A stretch of DNA of 64,000 bases from Ruminiclostridium cellobioparum subsp. termitidis CT1112. GTDB lineage: Bacteria; Bacillota; Clostridia; Acetivibrionales; DSM-1351. The notes below the pieces were generated by a model. It ran no database searches, was not told the origin of the DNA, and saw nothing but the letters and a program-made list of their open reading frames with translations. Positions within the stretch are counted from its first letter, which is position 1. The number at the start of each line of letters is the position of its first letter. Positions 57,579 to 64,000 of this stretch are shown here, one piece after another. The stretch covers positions 62,001-126,000 of the forward strand of contig NZ_AORV01000033.1 in assembly GCF_000350485.1 (NCBI RefSeq). The letters are read 5' to 3'. The position numbers and the translations under genes are program-made.

Positions 57579-58694
57579 CTATTTCCCCAGTTCCTTTAGT
57601 GCCTTTTCAAAAAATCCGGTGTCCACAAGACTGTTTACATCTGCGCTTTTTTCTATGTATTTATACTCAAGCAGGAAATCATTCAATTTCTTTAACCGTT
57701 CCTTATCTGCCTGTTCAATTCCCCCGTCCAGATTTACAAAGGTTTTGTCTCGGTTGGAATATACTTTTTCAACTACATCCAGAGGGATACTGTTTGTGGC
57801 AAAAGCCTTCAATGCCTCATCCCTGTGCTGCAGGGAATAGTCATAGCCGCGGATATATGCCTTCAGCAATGCTGTAACAACCTCTGGATGCTCCTTTGAG
57901 AATTTCCCTGAGGCAGCTACAACCAGCTGGCTTGCAAATTCAGGGTGACTTGCGGAGGTTGTTTCAATTACCTTTATGGGGAACTGCTTATTGATAAGAT
58001 GAGCGGCAAAGTCAGCTGAAATCAAAGCGTCAGCGTTACCGCTGATAAAGGTGGAGTTTGCATTTGCCACGTCGTTTATCACTTTGACTTTCCCTGCATC
58101 GATCCCATAGGCTTTTACAAGATTGCCCCAATATTCATCAATAATCGTACCTTTCCCGACTATAACCCTCTTGCCCTCCAGATCCTTCGGCGTCTTAACT
58201 GCCGAACCGGCCGGCACAATTACCGAAAAATTATATTGGGAATCAACAATAGAAACGATGGATACATCAATACCTTTTGACTTTAAAACCACAGGAGGAA
58301 GATTACCGTAGTATGCCAGATCGATCTTTCCTGATACAAAAGCTTCGTTTACGGCCGGTCCTGCCGCAGCAAAGCCCAGAATCTTAAGCTGATAGCCCAC
58401 TTTATCAAGCTCTTCCTCGATATATTTCTGTTTATCGGCTACGCCCCAGATTCCTGACAGTTCATTGGATTCCTGTGCAACTGCCAGTGTTACTGTTTTC
58501 TTTTCAGTCTTTGAACCTGAATCGGCAGGTGTATTTTGCGGTGAAGTATTTTGCTGCGATGTACTTTGTGCTGCCGGGCTCTGACCTGCATCTGAATTTA
58601 AAGCGCTTCCGGATTGTGAATTTACTCCGCAGCCCCCAGCTATAAATGCTACTATTATAATTAATGACAATAACCTCAATGTAAGTTTTTTCAT
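57579..58694 (-). CDS. ABC transporter substrate-binding lipoprotein, SsuA/TauA-like
   Basis: A 371-residue lipoprotein. The signal peptide ends in the lipobox IAGGC (Cys about 25), followed by a Ser/Gln-rich linker (26-60) and a type II periplasmic-binding domain of the NMT1/SsuA family (TLAVAQESNELSGIWGVADK; FVSGKIDLAYYGNLPPV; GKGTIIDEYWGNLVKAYG). Such proteins bind aliphatic sulfonates, taurine, nitrate or thiamine precursors. Given its neighbours, an organosulfur ligand is the best guess. The start at 58694 follows GGGGG, with an earlier in-frame ATG 21 bases upstream. Confidence 0.88.
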   Translation of the reverse strand: MKKLTLRLLSLIIIVAFIAGGCGVNSQSGSALNSDAGQSPAAQSTSQQNTSPQNTPADSGSKTEKKTVTLAVAQESNELSGIWGVADKQKYIEEELDKVGYQLKILGFAAAGPAVNEAFVSGKIDLAYYGNLPPVVLKSKGIDVSIVSIVDSQYNFSVIVPAGSAVKTPKDLEGKRVIVGKGTIIDEYWGNLVKAYGIDAGKVKVINDVANANSTFISGNADALISADFAAHLINKQFPIKVIETTSASHPEFASQLVVAASGKFSKEHPEVVTALLKAYIRGYDYSLQHRDEALKAFATNSIPLDVVEKVYSNRDKTFVNLDGGIEQADKERLKKLNDFLLEYKYIEKSADVNSLVDTGFFEKALKELGK

Positions 58695-58739
58695 GAAAAT
58701 TGCCCCCTTATGCAACTGTTTGAATAATTGGATTTTTAG

Positions 58740-59531
58740 TCAGATGGTATATTCGATTTCAATATTTTCATCCTGAAAGAAATGGTTGTATATTTTTTTC
58801 TTTATATGTGCAAATTCAGTACTGCCCCTGTCTTTTAGAGAGGAGGTGTCAACATTGATTATTTCTTTAATTTCGCCCGGTCTGGCAGACATTACCACCA
58901 CTTTCTGTCCCAGATAGATTGCCTCATCAATATCATGGGTAACCATGATCATAGTTGTTTTTTCCTCTTTCCATATCCTGAGGATTTCTTTCTGCATCTG
59001 AATTCTGGTAAGTGCATCAAGGGCCCCGAAGGGTTCATCCAGCAGAAGTATTTCCGGATTGCTTGCCAGACCTCTTGCTATTGCCGCTCTCTGAGCCATT
59101 CCCCCTGAAAGCTGATTGGGATATGCTTTTTCAAAGCCATTGAGCTGCACCAATTCAATATGCTTCGAAATTGATTCTTCTTTTTCTTCCTTAGGCAAAT
59201 TAAATAGCCCAAAGCCTATATTTTCTGAAATAGTCAGCCAGGGCAGCAGTCTATGCTCCTGAAATACCATTCCCCTGTCGGTTCCAGGTTCAACTATCCT
59301 TTTACCCGAGTAGGATACCTCTCCTGCCTCATATTCCACCAGCCCCGCTATGATTTTCAGCAAAGTACTCTTTCCGCATCCGCTATGCCCTACGATTGTA
59401 ATAAATTCACCTTTGCGGAACTCCAGATTGATATTTTGCAAAACCGGGATATCTTCCCTGCCAACCTTAAAGGATTTATATAAGTCTTTAATTCTTAAAA
59501 CGTGTTCCGGCATACTTCCGCCCCCGTTCAT
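58740..59531 (-). CDS. ABC transporter ATP-binding protein, SsuB/TauB-like
   Basis: A 263-residue ATPase. Walker A is GHSGCGKSTLL, Q-loop VFQEHRLLPWL, signature LSGGMAQRAAIARGLA, Walker B ILLLDEPFGALD and the switch histidine in VTHDIDEA. The QEHRLLPW phrase is typical of the nitrate/sulfonate/taurine class. I place the start at 59531, after GGAGG with an eight-base spacer; ATGs at 59546 and 59513 are possible. It lies between permease and binding protein in one operon. Confidence 0.93.
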   Translation of the reverse strand: MNGGGSMPEHVLRIKDLYKSFKVGREDIPVLQNINLEFRKGEFITIVGHSGCGKSTLLKIIAGLVEYEAGEVSYSGKRIVEPGTDRGMVFQEHRLLPWLTISENIGFGLFNLPKEEKEESISKHIELVQLNGFEKAYPNQLSGGMAQRAAIARGLASNPEILLLDEPFGALDALTRIQMQKEILRIWKEEKTTMIMVTHDIDEAIYLGQKVVVMSARPGEIKEIINVDTSSLKDRGSTEFAHIKKKIYNHFFQDENIEIEYTI

Positions 59532-59551
59532 TTTTTTAACCTCCATGTGCC

Positions 59552-60313
59552 CTATCCCTTATTTCCTATCCAGGGAGTGGATTTCTTCGAAACAAAAGTC
59601 AATAATTTATCCATCACTATTCCCACAAGGCCGATAACAACCATTCCCATAATCACTATATCAGGCTTCATCATGCTCCTGGCATCACTGATCCTGAAAC
59701 CAATTCCTTCGGTGGATGCTATTAATTCCGCCGCAACCACCGCCATCCATGAAATTCCCAGTCCAAGTTTTAAACCCACAAATATTTGTGGTATTGCAGA
59801 CGGAAGATATACTTTTCTAAAGGTATTCCAACGGCTCAATTTATACAGCCTTGCAACTTCTATGTAACCGGGAGGGGTTCCTCTGATGCCGCTGAAAGTG
59901 TTGACCATTATCGGGAAGAAGGCTCCCAGAATAATTACAACTATCTTTGAAAGTTCATCTATACCGAACCATAGAATGATTAACGGAATCCATGCCATCA
60001 TCGGGATCTGGCGTATTGCATTAAGTGTAAGGGAAAATATGTGGTTGACGTTATTTGACATACCCATTACCGTTCCAAGAGTCACTCCCAGCAGTACTGC
60101 TGCAAAATACCCCTTTACCACTCTTGAGAGGCTTATTCCCAGATCCTTGGCAAGCTGTCCCGAAGCCAGATTTTCCCTGAATGCATTCAAAACACTCTTT
60201 ATGCTGGGCAATATGGCTTCGGGCGCAACTCCCCTGGCTGTTGCAATACTCCAGACCATAATCACTGTTACAGGTATGATGAGGCTGAGTAGAATAACTT
60301 TTATTTTTTTCAT
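59552..60313 (-). CDS. ABC transporter permease, SsuC/TauC-like
   Basis: A 253-residue inner-membrane permease with six helices and the EAA loop EVARLYKLSRWNTFRKVYLP followed by AIPQIFVGLKLGLGISW. This is the sulfonate/nitrate/taurine permease class. It precedes the ATPase by 20 bases. Confidence 0.92.
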   Translation of the reverse strand: MKKIKVILLSLIIPVTVIMVWSIATARGVAPEAILPSIKSVLNAFRENLASGQLAKDLGISLSRVVKGYFAAVLLGVTLGTVMGMSNNVNHIFSLTLNAIRQIPMMAWIPLIILWFGIDELSKIVVIILGAFFPIMVNTFSGIRGTPPGYIEVARLYKLSRWNTFRKVYLPSAIPQIFVGLKLGLGISWMAVVAAELIASTEGIGFRISDARSMMKPDIVIMGMVVIGLVGIVMDKLLTFVSKKSTPWIGNKG

Positions 60314-60352
60314 TATCTGAAGTCCCCCTAATTAATTTTGCCGGGCTATTTT

Positions 60353-60790
60353 CTATATAGTAATGGTATGGACTCTCTCAGCGGGATTGGAAGCCTTGAA
60401 ATCCAAAACCTTTATCCTTTCAGCCTTTACCCGGTAAATATTCAGATTATCAATTCCTGCCGACAGTTGGGGTCTCCTGTTTAATATAAGCTGCTTTCCC
60501 GTATTGAACTCTTCGCCGCCGGTAAGGACAGCTTTACCGTATAATGTAATATTCACAAAATCAGGTATTACCTGATTTTCGTGCTGGAATAAAACAGCAA
60601 CGTCATTTCTCTCCTTCAACTGCTTGGCTTTACTGCTTTCTTTTGCTGTGGCAAAATAAATTTCCAGTCCCGATACCCCGTATCCGCCAAGAGTTCTTAT
60701 ATCGGGCTCTCCCGCCTCATTCACAGTTGCCAGCACCAGACTCTTGCTATTTTTTAAATAGGCTGTTATTTCCTCGTTATTAATTGACAT
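60353..60790 (-). CDS. pyridoxamine-5'-phosphate-oxidase-like flavin-binding protein
   Basis: A 145-residue split-barrel protein (SLVLATVNEAGEPDIRTLGG, IYFATAKESSKAKQL, VNITLYGKAVLTGG). Members bind FMN, F420 or haem. In this cluster it might act as an electron carrier or cofactor reductase; substrate unknown. It is 39 bases upstream of the permease gene. Confidence 0.85.
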   Translation of the reverse strand: MSINNEEITAYLKNSKSLVLATVNEAGEPDIRTLGGYGVSGLEIYFATAKESSKAKQLKERNDVAVLFQHENQVIPDFVNITLYGKAVLTGGEEFNTGKQLILNRRPQLSAGIDNLNIYRVKAERIKVLDFKASNPAERVHTITI

Positions 60791-60871
60791 AATATAGTCC
60801 TCTCTCTCCTTTTTAACTTTTTTTGTATAACTGTTTCAGAATACATACCTGCTCCGATTGTCCGGTCTTGC

Positions 60872-62086
60872 TTATTTAGCTAGCAGCTCCTGCTTTTTAA
60901 ATATTGGCAGGGTCTCATCCTCTATCTGATAAATTTCATGTGCAAAATTTCTATTGGGTGTGGCATTGAAAATTTCTTCATATGTACGTCCATATTTTCT
61001 GAGTATATCCGCATGCTTCAGCTGTACATCCCAATGCCAGTCCACTGTAGGTGACCTGTGACCTTCAAGCGGAGAGCCTATGCCGGGAATCCAGCTGGAT
61101 GCCACGGTAACCACCCCGATTGAAGCCAGGTATTCAAGTCCCTCCAACAATACTTCCTTTGGCTGCAAACCACATACAAAGTTACTTCTTACCTTTCCCC
61201 TGCCAAATACCTGTACGGCATATTCAATTGCTTTTATCCAATTGTCAAAGCCCCCGCATTCTTCCACTTTTCCAGGACAAATAATATCAAAGTAGTTTTT
61301 GCCCCAAACTTCTGTGTTAAACGCGATGGTGCTGAAGCCTGCCTCCTTGTATTTATCAATCACCGAAAAATCAAGAGGTGCTCCGATACATGCAGTACCG
61401 TTGAACTCATCTCTGCCCAGTGCTTCCTTGATACTGTCGGCCACATCCAGATAATATTCCATTTCACGCCTTTCGGGCACAAAGCCCCCGGTAATTGTCA
61501 AATGACTGAAGCCTTCATCGTAGGCGGCTTTTACTGTCTCTCCTATCTGATTGGGATATTTCCATGGCGGCCTTTCCTCTCCCTTTTCCAGTCCTTTTGT
61601 CCCATTCATGGTACAAAAGAGACAGGTCTGGCCTTTATCCTTTACCGAACATTCGGTGCTGTAAGAAACAATAATACTTTTGTCTTCACTTCCAAATGAG
61701 CTTTCACTGGCAATGTTTCTCATGCTGGCACCATCTCTGGTGAACTTTGAGTAAAATTCCGGCGCCTTTGGAAAAGTTATATCCGATATCTTTTTATTTT
61801 TGTATGAAAGACTGAATATGCCTTCATTTTCCTCTATTTTATACGGGGAATTTCTATCTACTACAATTGGTACTCCGGATCCATTTTCCAGAGTAAATGT
61901 ATATGGCAGGTTAAAGTTCTTCTTTGTAACAAGCTCCTTATCCCAGGTACAATATTCCTGTTTCTTCAAAGTACTGTCATTATTTATGAGTTTGTCAAAA
62001 ATTCCCTCCTCATAGCTTACTCCTTCAATGAACAACGTTAATTTCAGTTTTAGTTCTTCGTATAATTTTTCCTTAAGACTTCCCAT
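60872..62086 (-). CDS. radical SAM protein, CX8CX2C type, paralogue 2
   Basis: A 404-residue paralogue of the proteins at 51087 and 63073. The cluster motif is ECSVKDKGQTCLFC, followed by LTITGGFVPERRE, CIGAPLDFSVIDKYKEAGF and GKVRSNFVCGLQPKEV. The N-terminal 125 residues form the same extra domain as in paralogue 1. It lies 81 bases upstream of the flavin-binding gene and begins the run leading into the transporter and nitrogenase-like genes; a 233-base gap precedes it, where a promoter may lie. Confidence 0.85.
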   Translation of the reverse strand: MGSLKEKLYEELKLKLTLFIEGVSYEEGIFDKLINNDSTLKKQEYCTWDKELVTKKNFNLPYTFTLENGSGVPIVVDRNSPYKIEENEGIFSLSYKNKKISDITFPKAPEFYSKFTRDGASMRNIASESSFGSEDKSIIVSYSTECSVKDKGQTCLFCTMNGTKGLEKGEERPPWKYPNQIGETVKAAYDEGFSHLTITGGFVPERREMEYYLDVADSIKEALGRDEFNGTACIGAPLDFSVIDKYKEAGFSTIAFNTEVWGKNYFDIICPGKVEECGGFDNWIKAIEYAVQVFGRGKVRSNFVCGLQPKEVLLEGLEYLASIGVVTVASSWIPGIGSPLEGHRSPTVDWHWDVQLKHADILRKYGRTYEEIFNATPNRNFAHEIYQIEDETLPIFKKQELLAK

Positions 62087-62319
62087 GCAATCCCTCCTGC
62101 AAGTTATTATATTTCACATATATATTTACTAGGTTTTAACTGTCATTTCTATTACATTAATTTTAGTATCATACGTTTTTGCAAACAATAGAGTATATTT
62201 AGATATTTATTAGACTATCTTTGGATAAAAGGACATGTTTTAAAACAAATTTTATTAAATCAATTTTGTTTCGCAACAGCCCTTTTATGGATCTTTGTTT
62301 ATGAAATAGTGTCTTCGGG

Positions 62320-63036
62320 CTAGAGTATATTTTTTACATACTGAACACCATTATTGATATTTATAACTTCACCGTTGACATATGCAGGACTTTCAGCTGC
62401 AAGCCATACGATAACCTCAGCAACTTCGGCAGCAGTCGCCGCCCGTCCAAGATAGGTCCGGTGGAGCACTTGCTCCAATCTTTTGTTAGGTGGAGCAGTT
62501 TTTATCATATCGGTAGAAACCGGTCCAGGAGCGACTGCATTTACTGCAATCCCTTTCTCACCCAATAAATTGGCAAAGCTGATGGTTGCATTGATAAGTC
62601 CGGCTTTGGTTATTCCGTACCAGATGTCCGGATGTCCGACCTGCGCTGCTTGAGAGGCCACATTAACCACTCTTCCTTCTCCTTTTTTCAGAAAATATCT
62701 GGATACCTCCCTTATAAAAGTAACAGGAGCATCAAGATTTACTTTTATGATATGTTCCTTTTGTTCAGGAGTATAATCGAAATAAGAAACTGCTTTTGCG
62801 ATCCCTGCATTGTTAATAAGTACATCTATCTCACCGATTTCTGAAACCAACGCCGGAATTTCTTCTACCTTGCTCACATCAAAAGCTATAGTTTTAACCT
62901 GCCCTGAATTCTCAAAGGGAAATTTTGAAAAATCCCTTCCTATCACTATGATATTGTGCCCCCTGTCAATCAGCTGATTCACTGTTTCCAGCCCAATACC
63001 CTTTGTTCCGCCGGTAATTAAAATCCTTTTGCCCAT
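62320..63036 (-). CDS. short-chain dehydrogenase/reductase
   Basis: A 238-residue classical SDR: cofactor loop TGGTKGIGLE, NNAG, serine in NVASQAAQVG and the catalytic YGITK. PGPVSTDMI follows. It reduces a carbonyl or oxidises an alcohol with NAD(P)(H); substrate not predictable. It starts 37 bases after the end of the third radical SAM gene, implying cotranscription. Confidence 0.9.
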   Translation of the reverse strand: MGKRILITGGTKGIGLETVNQLIDRGHNIIVIGRDFSKFPFENSGQVKTIAFDVSKVEEIPALVSEIGEIDVLINNAGIAKAVSYFDYTPEQKEHIIKVNLDAPVTFIREVSRYFLKKGEGRVVNVASQAAQVGHPDIWYGITKAGLINATISFANLLGEKGIAVNAVAPGPVSTDMIKTAPPNKRLEQVLHRTYLGRAATAAEVAEVIVWLAAESPAYVNGEVININNGVQYVKNIL

Positions 63037-63072
63037 TTATTTTTTCCTCTTTTCTTAACGCTTATCCCTTGG

Positions 63073-64000
63073 TTATATTGCCTGTTTCAATACAGGTAAA
63101 AGTCCATGCTCAATTCTATAAATATCATGTATGCACGAATTTGCAGAAGCACTGCAATCATACAGCTGATCATATGTAAACCCGTTTTTGCGGAATATTT
63201 CGGACATTTTCATAACCAGGTCCCAATGCCATTCAGGTTCAGGGCTTCTATGGTTCTCCAGTTCGGAACCCGGATTCGGGCACCAGGCCCCTGCGAAACA
63301 AACTATACCTTTTGAGGCCAGATATTCCACTCCCTCCAGTGTTGAACGCTTTGGCTCCAAACCTGCCACAATATTGGAACGTACTCTTCCGTGGCCAAAT
63401 ACTTTTGCGGCATGTTCAAGAGAGGATTTCCAGTTTTCCCAGCCTCCGCTCAGCTGTTCCTTTCCGGGGCAGATAGCTTTGAAAATGTTTTTATCCCACA
63501 ATTCGATATTTATGGCCAGTGTGCGGTAGCCTGCCTCTTTGTATCTGTCTATGATGCCATGGTCCTCCGGCGCACCGATTACTGCCGTTCCATTGAAATC
63601 ATTCAAACCGGTTTCATTCTGAATAGCCTCGGCAACATCAAAATAGTAATCCATTTCGCGATGCTCCGGAACAAAACCTCCAGTCAAAGTAACATGATGT
63701 CTGCCGGGTTCTTCATATGCCAGCTTTACTGTTTCGGCGATCTGCTTCGGATATTTCCACTTGATACCCTCCACATCGGCATATGTACTCTTTGTGGCAT
63801 TAATATTGCAGTAAAGGCAGTCCAGACCTTTTTCCTTCAAATGGCATTCATTGCTGTATGTAACAAATACAACCCCCTCGTGATTATATACCGCTATATT
63901 CTTCATCTGAACTCCGTCACTGGTAGTATGACGGTAATATTCCGGCCTCTCCAGAAAGTCAATATCAAAAACCTTATTCCCGTTTTCTGTGAGAATATAT
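63073..64000 (-). CDS. radical SAM protein, CX8CX2C type, paralogue 3 (N-terminus outside window)
   Basis: The reading frame is open to the right edge, giving at least 308 residues; residues upstream of the first visible Met (EYYRHTTSDGVQ-MKNIA) align with paralogues 1 and 2, so that Met is internal. The cluster motif is ECHLKEKGLDCLYC, then TLTGGFVPEHRE and VRSNIVAGLEPKRS. It is more diverged than the other two. The gene must start to the right of 64000. Confidence 0.85.
   Translation of the reverse strand, partial: YILTENGNKVFDIDFLERPEYYRHTTSDGVQMKNIAVYNHEGVVFVTYSNECHLKEKGLDCLYCNINATKSTYADVEGIKWKYPKQIAETVKLAYEEPGRHHVTLTGGFVPEHREMDYYFDVAEAIQNETGLNDFNGTAVIGAPEDHGIIDRYKEAGYRTLAINIELWDKNIFKAICPGKEQLSGGWENWKSSLEHAAKVFGHGRVRSNIVAGLEPKRSTLEGVEYLASKGIVCFAGAWCPNPGSELENHRSPEPEWHWDLVMKMSEIFRKNGFTYDQLYDCSASANSCIHDIYRIEHGLLPVLKQAI

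Overview
The window reads as chromosome of an anaerobic, spore-forming, low-GC Clostridia bacterium (Firmicutes), plausibly of the Ruminiclostridium/Acetivibrio type. Pointers are the trmK/rpoD/dnaG macrodomain, the SCIFF six-cysteine peptide with its radical SAM maturase, the TIGR04086/yajC/tgt/queA order, a SpoIID-like protein, a spore-coat transglutaminase, a Bacillus/Clostridium-type SOS box and an L-box lysine riboswitch. Taxonomy is inference from gene content.

Left part (1-19.6 kb) is mostly housekeeping on the minus strand: partial trmK, an HD-GYP protein, two tRNA genes whose downstream end is a perfect 64-bp palindrome, rpoD, dnaG, secD/secF, a gamma-carbonic-anhydrase-like protein, scfA/scfB, yajC, tgt and queA. 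A plus-strand aspartokinase, a FabH-like synthase and a SpoIID-like protein follow. At 19.7-22.4 kb a consensus promoter and a lysine riboswitch with terminator precede dapA, dapB and a stand-alone tandem-ACT protein.

Middle part (22.5-44.5 kb) carries a DUF624 membrane protein, tRNA-Leu, the tgl spore-coat gene with a partner, a diguanylate cyclase, a DbpA/YxiN-type helicase, small metabolic enzymes, a ClC transporter and regulators. A DNA-damage neighbourhood follows: dinB behind a LexA operator, two small paralogous proteins, an SRAP (YedK/HMCES) protein and a radical SAM protein of the spore-photoproduct-lyase type.

Right part (44.6-64 kb) looks sulfur-themed. A LysR regulator is divergent from a YeiH-family permease, followed by a TSUP (TauE/SafE) permease and a flavin reductase. 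Then comes a long minus-strand cluster: radical SAM protein, short-chain dehydrogenase, second radical SAM protein, small flavin-binding-type protein, SsuCBA-like ABC transporter, nitrogenase-like H, D and K, an arylsulfotransferase-like propeller protein, and a third radical SAM paralogue. The D/K pair lacks the FeMo-cofactor cysteine region. It keeps one (D) plus three (K) cluster cysteines, an arrangement like the dark-operative protochlorophyllide reductase family, so it is not a dinitrogen-fixing enzyme. The H gene has an apparent one-base deletion in an A6 run at codons 3-4.

Three genes scattered over 13 kb (ACT plus metallo-beta-lactamase protein, LysR regulator, arylsulfotransferase-like protein) share an almost identical 5' leader with mutually exclusive hairpins ending at the ribosome-binding site. 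This is a candidate cis-regulatory RNA tying the sulfur genes and the nitrogenase-like cluster into one regulon. The leader and the cluster are the two most promising undescribed items here.
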